Positions 21,028 through 33,366 of a stretch of DNA of 64,000 nt are shown here, piece by piece (the stretch's first letter is position 1; each line of letters opens with the position of its first letter). The DNA comes from Turnera subulata. Lineage: Eukaryota > Streptophyta > Magnoliopsida > Malpighiales > Passifloraceae. The notes under the pieces are model-generated. The model saw only the letters and a list, made by a program, of their open reading frames with translations, was not told the origin of the DNA and did not search any database. The stretch lies in assembly GCA_028386065.3 (NCBI GenBank), contig JAKUCV010004818.1, forward strand, positions 1-64,000, written 5' to 3'. The translations under genes and the position numbers were made by a program.

Positions 21028-22939
21028 TTTCATGCATTATCATTCTATGTGTTGTGTTTTTATTGCTTTATGTCTTTACTTTTATAGGACGCAGTAAATG
21101 CTAGTCATCCTCATGGCAATTTAAATTTCATGTCAATTGTGTTTAGTTTCGGTGTCATAAACACCTAGTGGCAATGCAATTTCGATTTCTTCTTACACAT
21201 TGTGGTTGAATCTTATTTTTTCTCTTACTTGGATTATCTTTTGATTATGCTATACATGTTTCAATCTAAGTTTGAGGAGAGTACCTCTCCTATGTCCCTA
21301 TCTTTCTATCTTTCATTTCTTTTTCTTTCATGGCCAATGAGGACATTGTCCGATTTAGTTTGACGAGGGGGAATAAATTTCTTTGCAATTTGTTTGTTTT
21401 TGTTATATTTTGTTTAGTGTTAGTAAAGAGCATGTTTTTGACTTTAATATATTGAGTATGCATGTTTTTTATTCTTGATTACTTAGTACAAAGCCATTAT
21501 TTTTCAAATTTTTTTTTCAACATCGTTTTTGCAAATTGTTTTTCAAATTATTTTTAAATTTCCATTTCATTTAAAAAAAAACGAAAAAATTTTCAAAAAT
21601 TTAAAATTATTTTTCTTTCTTTTTCAAATTGTTTTCAAACCCACCTTCTTATGATCAAGATGAATTTTGTTGATGGATAACCAAGAGAGTTACTTTGAGT
21701 TTTCAAATCTCTTTCTTTTATATGCAAGAAGTTTAATTTTTGATTGATTTTGTATTCATGCTTAGTTATGATGAATTCATGCAAGTTCTAGCATTCTTTG
21801 CTTTGCATTTTTCGACACCTATTCATTTTTTTCAAAATTTTGACGTCAACATATATGTCCTAGAACAAGTTTCAGATTCTTTTCAAAGTAAATTTTTCTC
21901 ATAAATGCTCAATGAAAGATATGATTTAGGCATTCTTTGTTTCAACCAACAAGCCAATAAAAAGCATACCCATTATTATTATCCCTTGTTTAACCCTTTT
22001 GAGCCTAAATCAAGATAGCCAATTTTTCTTTCTTTACCCACATTTACCCACCTTTAACCCTTTGAGACCTTATGGCTATCATTCTTTTCTTTCATTATCC
22101 ATACCCATTTTTTTTTTTCAAGATTCTTTAAGTTATTTTTGTTCTATGTATCTATCAAGATCTTTTCTATGATAAGTGCAATTATACCTCACTATTTCAC
22201 ATCCAAGGAGATATATGCAATGAAGATGTATGTACTTTTTTTTGTTTCAAAGTCGTTATGAAAAGTCAAGCGCACAAAAAAAAAACAAAAAAAAAATCGA
22301 CAAAGTCGATACAAATCAAAGTGCAAAAAAAAAAAATATATGGATGATGCGCTATTTATCAAATATTCTTGAAACAAGTTGAATTTCTTTTGAAGATCAC
22401 ATGATGGATGTTACTTCAAGACTTGCACTTTGAGAAATCTTTTCATCTTCTTGATTATGCATATTGCAATCTTCTCTTAATTGAATTCTTGAATCTTTGA
22501 ATACCTATATACCTTTTCTTTGATCAACCATTACCCAAGACCCCATTACAACCTTTGTAAAGAGCTTTTGATTTTCTTTAGAGTGTTTATTCATAATAGT
22601 GGAGTTAAGGTCTAGGATTTGCCTATGGGACTTGTTTTTCAAATTTTTCATGATGTTAATTCAATTCATCTAAGCACATGGTTAGTTGATTTTTGCTGAG
22701 TGATTTGTGTGAATGCTTGTAAGGAGTAAGTCTAACTATTACATGGATGCTTTTTCATGAGATTTTCTTTCTTTCTTGACATATATTCTGAATCTCTCTT
22801 GTGAGCTCTTGGTGATTATCTTGGAAGTCTTGATATGAGTTTGTATTGATTTGTAACTTGGTGGAGATTTTCAAAATTCTCATCTATTTTATTTGTTTTA
22901 TTTGCTTGAGGACAAGCAAAGTTTAAGTTTGACGAGAAT
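21028..22939 (+). other. Athila 1 3' untranslated region and polypurine tract
   Basis: It is very AT-rich with A and T homopolymers (21484-21640, 22110-22340). It carries the usual Athila ending: ttgcttgaggacaagcaaa (22903-22921), then aagtttgacgagaat (22925-22939) against the LTR. The latter is the likely polypurine tract for plus-strand priming. No gene is seen. Confidence 0.75.
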
Positions 22940-24783
22940 TGATAACATCTAAATGTGTTTTTATGGTAGTTTTGAATGGCTTTTACTATATTTTCTTAGT
23001 CGATTATGTGTATAACCTTTATATTATTTTGTGTTTTCATGCATTGTGTCAATTAGTACTTCAATTTTGCTGATTAAGTGTTTTTTATCAGGAATTTATC
23101 GATTTTTTTCAAGAATAGAAGCTTTTTAGCCAAGTTTGGAAACCAGGCCCAATTTAAGAAACTTTTCTGCAGTGAGCACAGCTGATTATTGTGGAGATAG
23201 CAGAAGATATAGAGATCGAAATCAAGTGAAACGAGTTGGAGAGGAAACTAGACTTTCATATCTTTCCATTGATATAAATTTCATAATTTTTGGAGTTGTC
23301 TACTTGGAGGAGCATTCAGTCGATTCCAGCACAGACGACAGATTTTTCTGTGGCAACCTAGGCCCAGTATTTTGGCAATATCTTGAGTTACCAAAGCGCA
23401 ATTGAGGAGTTCGTTTTATAAAAAAAAAGCTGAGAGAATTATCTAGAACTTTTATGAAGAGCCCAGAACCCAGTTCAGAAGTTTTCTAATCATTATGTGC
23501 CGTGAAAATTTCGGGTCAGAAAACAGGCAAAAGTCCAACTTGGAGTGCAAGTCAAGAATTCAATTAGCTTTCAAAGAAGGAGAGCCTAAACCGCCTTGCA
23601 GCCTTAAAACCAGTATAAAAGGACCCTTTGGGTTGACATATTCTCTAGGCAGAAGTCAGAGGGCAAAGCTCTGTCGAATTGGTTAGTTATTAGGTCACAC
23701 ACTCTAGTAGGGTTAGGAATTTCTACTCTTTTGGATCCTCTAGGTGGTGCCGATTTTCTCATCCAATTCTCAAGGTTATTCCCCACAACAATTCAACGTT
23801 TTTTCCAGCAAGATTTGAAGGTTTAAAGAGTTACTGAATCACTAGATCAAGAGCAGCAAAAATTGTCACCAGAGGAGCACAAGTCGACGCCATCATCACC
23901 AACAGAAACCGGCCAACCGACTTCACTACTCTCTCTTTTATTTGTTTTTCTTTCTGTTTTCTTGTTTTTTTGATGAATTCTTGTGAAATAATGATTGATT
24001 GCTATTTTATTATGAGGAATTAATTCTCTATTCTAGGATTAGGGATGTAGCCAATTACTTCTATGGTTCTATAATTGATGGATTGAGTTTATTGAATTAT
24101 TTGTGTTGATTGTTCAATCTATGTGTGCCGATTTACCTATCTACTTTGGATTGATTCTTATTGATTGCAAGAAGTGAGATCTGCGCGATTTATATGATGA
24201 TACCTAGAAGAACATAGATTGATTGATGCTAAAATATGCGAGAGCTGATAATTTCTTAGGGCTTGATTAATTTTTTAATGCTTAATGAGTTTAGTATGGA
24301 TGCTAGGCTATGCGAGAGCTAGGTAGTAATCTTTGCTAGATATTTGATTCAACATGTGAGAGCTGAGGATTAAGACATTAGAAATAATTGCCCACAATCA
24401 CACATAACCTACTTTATTTTGACACCAATAATTATAAACCTAGAAAGTATTTGTGTGAACCCCGATTTCCTAGATTGCTTTAGATATTGATTGAACTCTA
24501 CATTAGACTAAGTTTGCACTTTTTATTTCTTTCTATTAGCCTAGTCGACATCACCTAAATACACCCTTTGATTGATTTGCTTAGATAATAATTATTGGTT
24601 GACTAATTAGTACTTGATTCCTTGTTCCGTGGATCGACCTTGATTAGACTACTACACTATATAGTATACTGTACGCTTGCAGTTAACAATCGTTGCATTT
24701 ACTCGTGAGATATTTTGTGTGTCATGTTGTAAATTGATCAAGAATTGTAAATTTGAAAAGTCACGCGTAAAAATAACGCATCA
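22940..24783 (+). repeat. Athila 1 3' LTR
   Basis: It starts tgataacatc, ends aacgcatca, and is followed by the TSD gtccg. It has a TATA box at 23614-23621. Differences from the 5' LTR are spread along the length. Confidence 0.93.
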
Positions 24784-25399
24784 GTCCGAGAGTGTTGGAC
24801 AGGATTTGTGGTCAAGTTGATTACACTAGAACTATCACAATAGATAGGCACACAGTTAAGTGTTAGTCCATAATTAGATAGGCACACAGTGTACTATGTA
24901 GACTACTACACTACATAGTACATTGTACGCTTGCAGTTAACAATCGTTGCGTTTACTCGTGAGATATTTTGTGTGTCGTGTTGTGAATTGATCAAGAATT
25001 ATAAATTTGAAAAGTCACGCGTAAAAATAACGCATCAGTCCGAGAGTGTTGGACAGGATTTGTGGTCAAGTTGATTACACTAGAACTATCACAATAGAAA
25101 GGCACACAGTTAAGTGTTAGTCCATAATTAGATAGGCACACAGCGTACTATGTAGACTACTACACTACATAGTACATTGTACGCTTGCAGTTAACAATCG
25201 TTGCGTTTACTCGTGAGATATTTTGTGTGTCGTGTTGTGAATTGATCAAGAATTATAAATTTGAAAAGTCACGCGTAAAAATAACGCATCAGTCCGAGAG
25301 TGTTGGACAGGATTTGTGGTCAAGTTTATTACACTAGAACTATCACAATAGATAGGCACACAGTTAAATGTTAGTTCATAATTAGATAGAGTTTGCTTC
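24784..25399 (-). repeat. 254-bp tandem array of copia RNase H plus Athila LTR end
   Basis: The junction 'gtccgagagtgttggac' recurs at 24784, 25038 and 25292, a period of exactly 254 bases (two full units and one partial). Each full unit is about 98 bases of the copia target (minus strand: CDSSSVINLTTNPVQHSRTK), about 20 bases of filler, and the last ~135 bases of the Athila LTR. The third unit continues instead into unbroken copia sequence. On the minus strand this supplies the RNase H segment between 25395 and 7739. Confidence 0.93.
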
Positions 25400-28300
25400 T
25401 GTAACGCCCCGAATTTTCATAATTTGATTTTTCGGAATTCTTGAAATATTTATTCCAATTTTGCCCTTGTGGAATTTCCGGATTTTTGGTTATGGAAATA
25501 AATTATTTTCCTTGGAAATAATGTATTTAGGTTGGCGTTATAAGGGGTTTGAGTTTCGTCGGAAACGGGGACTCATTTTGAGGTGAAACGGGGTTTGAAC
25601 GATGATATGGTCTAAACTACGTCGTTTTGTTTAGTAAAAAAAAAAAACAAAAACCGTTGACTAGGGCGGGTTGACCGCGCCTCAGCCCAAAACGGCGTCG
25701 TTTTGGGGCTGGGCCGGCTCACACCCTAAAAACCCTAGCCACCTCTCTTCTTTTAATTCTTTTCTTCTTCACCTTTTCTTTTTCTCTCCTCTCCTCTTCC
25801 ACCCGACGGCGCTTTCCCCTTCTCTTCCTCCTTCTTTGTTTTCTCTCTTCCTTCTTCCTCTCCTCCTTCTCTTTCTCGTTTTCTCTCTTTTCCTTTTCCC
25901 CACTCGTCTTCGTCAACACATCAGTCCCCTGTCTCTACGCCGTCGTCTTCCCTTCCTCTCAGGTCTTCGTCGCCGTCGTGAGTTGCAGAGGAACCGGGAG
26001 CCTACTCGCGTCGCCGCCGCCGCGAACACGGGTGAGTCCTCCTGCTTCCCTTCCCTTTTCGTTTTCTCGGTTTCCTTTTTGGGTTCTTCGTGTGATGGGT
26101 TTTTGTGGGTTGTTTGTTGTTGGCTTTGGGTGGTCAGACGACTGTGGGTTCGTGGTGTTGGTGGTGTCTTGTGCTGCTGCTCTGGTTGGGATTGCCGGCG
26201 GTGTGGTGGTGTTTGTATTGTTGGGTGCGTGTCGGGGTTCGGTTCGACGGTGTTGTGGTGGTGGCTATTCGGGGTGGTTCTGGTGGTGTGTCGGCAGTGA
26301 TTTGGAGCTCGGGTGTGTGCGTGCTTGTCACGAGCAGATTCGGTTTGGCAGCGAATTCCCGGGTAAGGACCATTTTATTTTCTTCTTTTGTAATTCGTGT
26401 AATGGATCTGTATGGATAGTGTTGTGTATTTGTTTGGAGTGATGTGAGTATGTTGTTGATTGATGGTTGTGGCAGTTTTTGGTGTTTTCCGGCGAGTTCA
26501 CCGGAATCCGGCGAAGGCTCGGGAATTTTCCGGCAAGGCTCGGGAATATTCCGGCGAAGGCTCGGGTTATTGTTCCGGCACTTAACGGTATTGCTTGGTT
26601 GTATAATTTGTATTAAATTATGGCATGTAATAATAATTCGGAATTGGGGTTATGTATTTAATTGTGTTTAGTGGAAACCGAGAGTTGAGTAGTATGAGGC
26701 CGGTAATTACCGACACGGGTAGAACCTTAGGCCGGGAATCTTGGGCTCGGTTTCGACCTTGGACTTAAGTAACGGGCTTTAAGCCCAATCCTATGCTTGG
26801 CTTAATAAGGACTTAAGGAAGTGGGCTGTAGGCCCGGAAATTGTAATTGGGCTTAGATTGGACTTTAGGCCGGGAATTCATAAACGACATAATGAGTGGG
26901 CCATAGGCTCGGGAACTACTCTTGGAATTAGTTGGGCATAAGCCCGGTGAACCTTAGGTCCCGTTACTCGGAGTTTTGGTGAAGAGAACATTAAGTCGGG
27001 TTTAGACCTGGGAATTACATAGTCGACTAACTTGGGACGGGTTTAACTCAGTTGAGCATTATGGTTGCATGCATGCATGTCTTTATTGTTTGTGTTTGTA
27101 ATTTGTTGTGTGTGCCGGTATTCAGGCACGGGTAATACCTCGGGAGCTGGAGGATCTGTTTTGGGAAAAGCTCCACAGGACAATCGTCGTTGAGGTGACT
27201 TTATATGTCTTTTTATGTTTGTATGCATGAGCTCGTTGGATTGGTTTGTTTGAGTTGCATGCTTGTTTGCTAACATGCTGTAATCTGTATTGTGTGCCTA
27301 AGTGTATTATTTGCTTATGAGCAGGATGTTGGATTTGTTATGGATTATAACATGTGTGATTTTGGGTGTTTTGTGTGATGTGTTGTGGGTCGGAGACCCG
27401 GTGATCTGTTTAAGCTGTTTTATCACACAACCCTGTTAAATCACAATCTCTTGGCACATGAACTCATAATTTGTGAATAAGAATAATGTACAGTAGAAGT
27501 TAGGCTACTGTGTGCTGATGACCGGTTGTTTTGAGCGGGAAGTGATACCCCTCGGGTTTGCATGCGGGTTAGCATGTGGTATGGGGATTTGCATATGGGT
27601 CTGTGATGACCGGTTTCTACCTCCCTCCTTCTACCTCCCCCTTTCTACCTCCCTCTTTCTCTCTGTCTCTCTCTCCCTTTCTCTATAGATATGATGGGCT
27701 TCGTGCCTGGTTTTATTTGGGCTTATGCCTGGTTGTCTCATGAGACGGGACCGAGCTCGACGCACACAGTAGGGGGCCCTGATTAATAAATCATAATAAG
27801 AAAACTTAACACACAACAGATGGAGAATAATGAACTGTTTGCTTGATTGTGTTGGCATGTTAGTACTGGTTGTTGTATGTTTGCATGCTTGTCTTGTTGC
27901 TCTTCTTACCTTTCGGACTTGATCTGCACACTCTCATAATTAGACTTATATTGCTCACTGAGTAGGCGACTCACATAATCGCCAACGTTGTTTTTTCAGA
28001 CTTTAGATAGCGTGCAGTCACTTCCCATCCTCCCAGAGTACGGACGTGGTTATCTCAGCAGGTAGCTGTGCTTGATCTCCCGGTTGGATCCATATAGTCG
28101 GCATGCATGTTGTTTTGATTCTCTTATTTTTACTCTGTGTGTTTTCGTCCGCTGCATTGGAATTTTTATTGAGATGTCACTATTGGTTTTGGATTATTTT
28201 ATCGGCAGATTGTCGGGATTTAGTATTGGTGATGTATCGGCAGGATGCCGGGTTTGATTTGAGGCTTGCTAAGTCGGTTTGACTATGTTTGTTATGACAT

Positions 28301-28422
28301 CTCTTTTTATTAAGTATTTTGGATATTGTTGATATTGGATTTCGTGTCCCGGGTTTCAAGGGTATTTTGGTAATTTCCTTGAGTTTTAGTATTTAATTGT
28401 TAATTGGGACACGGGTGTTTCA
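25400..28422 (+). mobile_element. TGTAACG-family solo LTR (subfamily 1), 3023 bp
   Basis: It starts tgtaacgccccgaattttc and ends cacgggtgtttca, flanked by gcttc (25395-25399) and acttc (28423-28427), a TSD with one mismatch. Copia RNase H coding resumes in register on the other side (LWLK then QTLSNYGL), so the ends are certain. It contains a plant-promoter-like 5' part (aaaaaccctagcc, then a long CT stretch), GC-rich sequence with good splice-donor motifs, '-gggcc-' rich middle repeats (26760-26960), CT-rich 27616-27690, and the palindrome gtctcatgagac. The frames 25671-26300 and 25978-26442 are low-complexity and not convincing genes. Confidence 0.9.
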
Positions 28423-31335
28423 ACTTCAACCATAAAACTTGAGCACAACATGCTCCAACCGCCACATATTCGGCTTCAGTGGTGGATGTAGCAACCAAAT
28501 TTTGCTTTTTGCTTGACCACGATACAAGGAATTGTCCAAGCAATTGACATGTCCCACTTGTACTTTTCATGTCTAAGGTACATCCTGCAAAGTCTGTATC
28601 TGAATAGCTTGTCAAAGTAAAAGCATCAAGTTTAGGATACCATAATCCTAATGATGGAGTACTTTTCAAATATTTAAAGATGCATTTTATGGCTCTCACG
28701 TGTGATTTTTAGGGCATGATTGAGCACATAAAAATAGACTAAATATGATATCAGGTTTGGTGGCAGTGAGATATGGGAGACTACCTGTCATGCCTCTATA
28801 CACCTTGATATCAAAATCCTTACCATTTTCATCCTTGTCTAGATTAGTAGAAGTACTCATAGGTGTAGGACTTGATTTGGTTGCATCCATACCAAATCTC
28901 TTAAGTAGCTCACGGATGTATTTTGCTTGATTTATGAAGATGCCACCATCAAGTTGTTTTACTTCAAAACCCAAAAAATATATGAGTTCACCCATCAAAC
29001 TCATCTCAAAATCATTGTGCATAAGCTTTTCAAAGTCCTTAAATAGAAGATCATTAATAGCACCAAACATAATATCAGCAACATATATTTGCACAATGAT
29101 CACATCATTTGCAACATATATTTGCACAATGATCACATCATTTTTGCAAGTTTTGACAAACAAAGTAGATTCAACTTTACCTCTTCTAAAACCTTTAGAC
29201 ATAAGATAAGAATTTAGTCTATCATACCATGCTCTAGGAGCTTGTTTTAGTCCATATAATGCCTTTTTGAATTTGTACACATAATCTGGATGGTCATGAC
29301 ATTCAAAACCGAGTGGTTGTTCCATAATAAAACCATTTAGAAATGCACTCTTCACAATCATTTGATATAACTTAAATGATCTAAATGATGCAAAAGCAAG
29401 TAGCACATGAATGGATTCTAACCTAGCAACAGGAGCAAAAGTCTCTTCATAATCAATACCTTCTTTTTTATTATAGCCTTGAGCAACTAACCTTGCTTTG
29501 TTTCTTACCACTATACCGGATTCATCAAGCTTGTTTCTGAAGACCCATTTTGTTCCAATGACTGGGTATTCAGGAGGTCTAGGTACCAGTTCCCACACAT
29601 CACTTCTCTTGAACTGATTCAATTCCTCTTGCATTGCATTGACCCAACTTTCATCATGAATTGCATCATGTGCATTTTTTGGCTCAATTTGCGGATAAGA
29701 ACGCAATATGTCTGTTCACATTCCTTATTGATGACATTGTAGTCACTCCTCTGGTGATGTCTCCAAGATTAGCATCAGTTGAATGACCTCTAGGTGCTCT
29801 GATATTTCTAGGAATGTGCTGTGAAATTGAAGCTTACGCAGTGACATTTGGTTTTTCTCCAACCAGATCTGGCAGAATATTATGTTTTTGTAAACTATCA
29901 TGTGGAACAAGTACAGGAGGATCCTCTTCTTTTTCTTCTACTGAAGTATCTTTGCCCATAACCTGACGTTAAGCTTCAGCCATGATATCTGGTTCCTCAT
30001 CAATACTTGAATCACATGGGTCAGTTTTATCAAACACAACATGTATAGTTCCTTCAACAACCATATTTATCTTATTGTAAACACAATAAGCTTTACTGGT
30101 TGCAGAATAGCCAAGGAATATGCAATCAATAGATTTTGCTTTAAACTTATCAAGGTTATCCTTTGTATTTAGAATATAGCATTTAGACCCGAAGATCCAA
30201 AAGTAAGAAGTATTTTGTTTCTTCTCAAACCAAATCTCATAGGGTTTCTTTTCAATTATAGAACGCATAGAGACTCTATTTAAAATGTAGCATGCTATGT
30301 TCACACCTTCTGCCCAGAAATATGCTTCTAACTTATGCTCATTAAGCATAGTTCTAGCTATTTCTTGCAAAGTTCGATTCTTCCTTTCAACAACTCCATT
30401 TTGGTGAGGTGTTCTAGGAGTTGAAAAAGTGTGTACTATGCCACTGTGCTCACCGAAATGATTAAAGGCAAGATTATTAAATTCTCCTCCATGATCATTT
30501 CTTGTTTTTGAAATCCTGTAACCTTTTTCATTTCGTAATAGTTTAGCAAGAGTACTGAATTCATCACATGCACGATCCTTGTGAGCAAGAATATTACCCA
30601 TGTAAATTTTGAGTAATCATCAACTATAACAAAGACATATCTTTTACCACCTATGCTCATGGTTCTCATAGGTCCAAACAAATCGATGTGCAGCAATTCA
30701 AGAGGTCTAGATGTAGAAATAGCATGCTTGGGTTTAAAGGAACTTTTAACCTGTTTACCAAGCTGACATGCAGGACATGTAGCTTCTTTTTCATATTTCA
30801 GCGCAGGTAAACCTTTTACCAACATCTTGCTTGATAATCTAGAAATAAGATCCAAGTTGGCATGCCTTAGCCTTCTGTGCCACAAAGTTGGTGTCTCTGT
30901 CCTTGCACTTAAACACTTAAGCTCGAAGTTGTTAGTATTATGAGAAGATATAGAATATATATTCCCTTTTCTGGTACCAGTAAAAACCACAACTTTATCA
31001 ATAGAGCTTACTGAGCATTTAGAGGCTCCAAAAATAACCTCAAATCCCTTGTCACAAAGTTAACTCACACTGAGCAAATTATATTTAAGATTATCAACAA
31101 GTAAAACATGCTCAATAGATAGAATAGAGTCAATTTTACTAAGCCCGAGAATTTGTCTTTTGGACATCCCCGAAAGTTACTTTTCCTCGGTCCTTCATGG
31201 TTAGGACGAAAACATGGATATTTCTCCTGTCATATGCCTTGAGCATCAACTGTCCAAGACCCATTCATCCCCTGTCATCTGTAAAAAACAATTAGGTTTT
31301 AGGTACCCAAACTAATTTGGGTCCTATGGGGTTAT
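28423..31335 (-). pseudogene. SIRE-like copia pol: protease, integrase, reverse transcriptase, start of RNase H
   Basis: Read on the minus strand. Protease remnant near 31200-31250: the CSRHMTG motif is present, but the catalytic D-S-G reads D-S-stop. Integrase 30990-29969: zinc finger (LWHRRLRHANL ... CPACQLGKQ), core aspartates in HIDLFGPM and VDDYSKF, then after a frame change DHGGEF and PHQNGVVERKNRTLQEI. RT 29706-28696: WVFRNKLDESG, NKARLVAQGY, ETFAPVARLES, LYGLKQAPRAWY. The YVDD active site is replaced by a 33-bp duplication reading YVAN and YVAD. RNase H begins with SWSSKKQ...TEAEYVAVGACCAQVLWLK and continues at 25395 beyond the solo LTR. It is inactive at several essential points. Confidence 0.92.
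29078..29143 (-). repeat. 33-bp tandem duplication over the RT active site
   Basis: gcaacatatatttgcacaat-type units occupy 29078-29110 and 29111-29143 exactly. On the minus strand each encodes NDVIIVQIYVA. The duplication is in frame. Confidence 0.93.
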
Positions 31336-33063
31336 TGTTAGTAATATGCCCAAAAGCCAATCATGGATGTTTATTTATAGTCTTGTACATACACTTTAAG
31401 GTTATTCCAATAAGTATCGTTTATGAGATAAACGCTTGCACATACTTATAACCCTAGAATATTTCATATTCCTAAATGTGCCTAGTTGATTATTATTATG
31501 GATGGGTTGTAATAATAAATCAAGACTAGCGTATGTTGAGAATTTATATGTGATATGAATTCTACATACGGGCACAAGTTGGAGAACTTGTGGACTCGAC
31601 CCACCCACATAAGAACCCTACATGGAACGTTATATGTATGTCATTAGTGGTTCTTATAGATGTGATTGTCCTCCGACCTGAGATCGTCAAGGTATCCAAC
31701 ATATGAATCATGTACTTTGATATTATTCCTAGTCACCCGTAACTGTGTGGACATAAGGGTAATCATTGGGTATATGCCGAGTATGTAGTGGGTTTTGTTT
31801 GATCAAGAGGGGATTCGTCCAACCCATATAACGGGTATATTATCGGATGGTTTCTTGATAGAGTTGAACTGTAAATGCACGGCCGTGCTCGGATTATGAT
31901 ATGGTGATATCATTGTTATCCATTTTACACAGTTAACTCGAGGATCAAGAAACTGAGTTTAAACATATACGAGATTGATGTATTCCATGTCTCGGTTTAA
32001 TCTGATAATGGGACGAAGGGACGATGACATACTTACGAGGCATAGAGAATCAGTACTGATCTTGTCGTTCGGGTAGCAATGATGTGTTGCTAGACGCCGC
32101 TCTTTGCTTATAATTGTAAAATGGGATTTTACAATTATTGCCGAACGTTACAAGTGCCTACAGGGTCACACACATAGAGCAGTTGATTCGAGCAGGTGGT
32201 TGAACCGTGGTTGGACCATAGTTGGACCGGTTTGTGGTTGGACCATGGTTGGACTATAGTTGGACCATGGTTGAACCAGGGTCGTTTTTGGGTGGTTGGC
32301 ATGCTGAAAGTCAGCATAATAGAGCCACTAAGTGGTGTGTTATCTGATATGGCTTAGTGGTGGACATTAATGATGATAAAGCCATCATCATGCACTAATT
32401 GGGGCCAAGTGTTGGCCATTAGTTCCATTAACTAAGGCTAAGTGTGTAAGTGTGTGGGTGTGTGAATGATCAGTTTTAGAGCTGATTTTGAGCTGAGCAT
32501 CACGTTTTACACACAACAAAAAGCTTGAGAGAGTCTTGAGTTTTTGATACACACATCCCTTTGCTTCTTCTTCTTGGTCAAAGAAGGAAGAACCAAAAAC
32601 ACCTTAAAACACAACTAGCCTTTGATGTGTGGATTGAGTGATTTGGTCACTTCCTCTCCTTCATGCTATTCTCTGAGTTTTGTTCTTGAGAAGTGTTCTT
32701 GAGAGCTTGAGAGAAAACACACACACATCACCATCTTCTTCTTTGAGAAAGAAGAAGAAAGACACTACACATAAGCTCCCGGTTTACTCTTGCTAGCACA
32801 TCAGTCCGGGGGTGCTCGTTCTTGGATTCGTGTGACGAGTCCGGGAAGATCACGGTTCGTGTGGATACCGTAGAGGGGCGAGGCCTTTGTCTGGCCCTAA
32901 CTGATTCGGTTCCAGCAGTTGGGTAAAGGACCTCAACCGAACAAGGTACGAAATATTGTTATACGGTTTATATGCTTCACATGTGGTTCTTGGTTGGTTT
33001 CCCTTGCTTCCACTGCATGTTGTGCATATTATGAATGTCATAATAGCTCTAGGGAAACTTACA
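31336..33063 (+). repeat. Angela A 5' LTR
   Basis: It starts tgttagtaatatgccc and ends gaaacttaca. The U3 has 11-bp gttggaccatg repeats (32190-32285), one unit more than the 3' LTR. No clear TATA box is seen at the usual place: the text reads aagtgtgtgggtgtgtg. Confidence 0.95.
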
Positions 33064-33064
33064 G

Positions 33065-33082
33065 TGGTAGCGGATCCTCTTG
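33065..33082 (+). other. Primer-binding site, initiator-Met-like
   Basis: tggtagcggatcctcttg follows the LTR end after one base. It resembles the copia tggtatcagagc site but differs at several bases. The second Angela element has tggtagcggagcctcttg here. Confidence 0.65.
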
Positions 33083-33366
33083 TGAAGCTCTAAACCGGAT
33101 TTATGTGCATATGTTGATATGTTCATGCATATATATATGATATGTTATATGTGATGTAGCATGATCATTATATGTTGATTTCAGTTGTATATGTAATATA
33201 TATGTTGTTGTTGGATGTGTCAAAAATGTTTTGACAACATGAACTTGATTGGTATGTGATATCAATCAAGGAGTTATTGGCAGTAAGTCGAAGGGGTTCG
33301 ACAAAACGAAAATCGATTGTCGGTTTGTGTAAGGAACGATTGTCGTTCTAGTGCAACAGGGCCATA

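Larger units (their letters stand above)
7740..24783 (+). mobile_element. Athila-lineage gypsy element 1, with nested insertions
   Basis: It is bounded by LTRs 7740-9581 and 22940-24783 (about 1.84 kb each) and an exact TSD gtccg (7735-7739 and 24784-24788). The order is LTR, PBS, gag, [Athila 2 insertion], rest of gag and protease, a rearranged junction with an Angela LTR fragment, ORF-1-like gene, 3' UTR, LTR. Reverse transcriptase, RNase H and the integrase core are absent: coding stops at the PWYADFVNYL motif that normally precedes RT. The copy is therefore dead or was non-autonomous. The LTRs differ at clearly more sites than those of the Angela element at 31336, so it looks older. Confidence 0.93.

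Noticed and set aside
25671..26300. 209-codon frame and the overlapping 154-codon frame
   Set aside because: They lie over a CT tract and GC-rich LTR sequence with no recognisable domain; the frames are not kept in the second copy.
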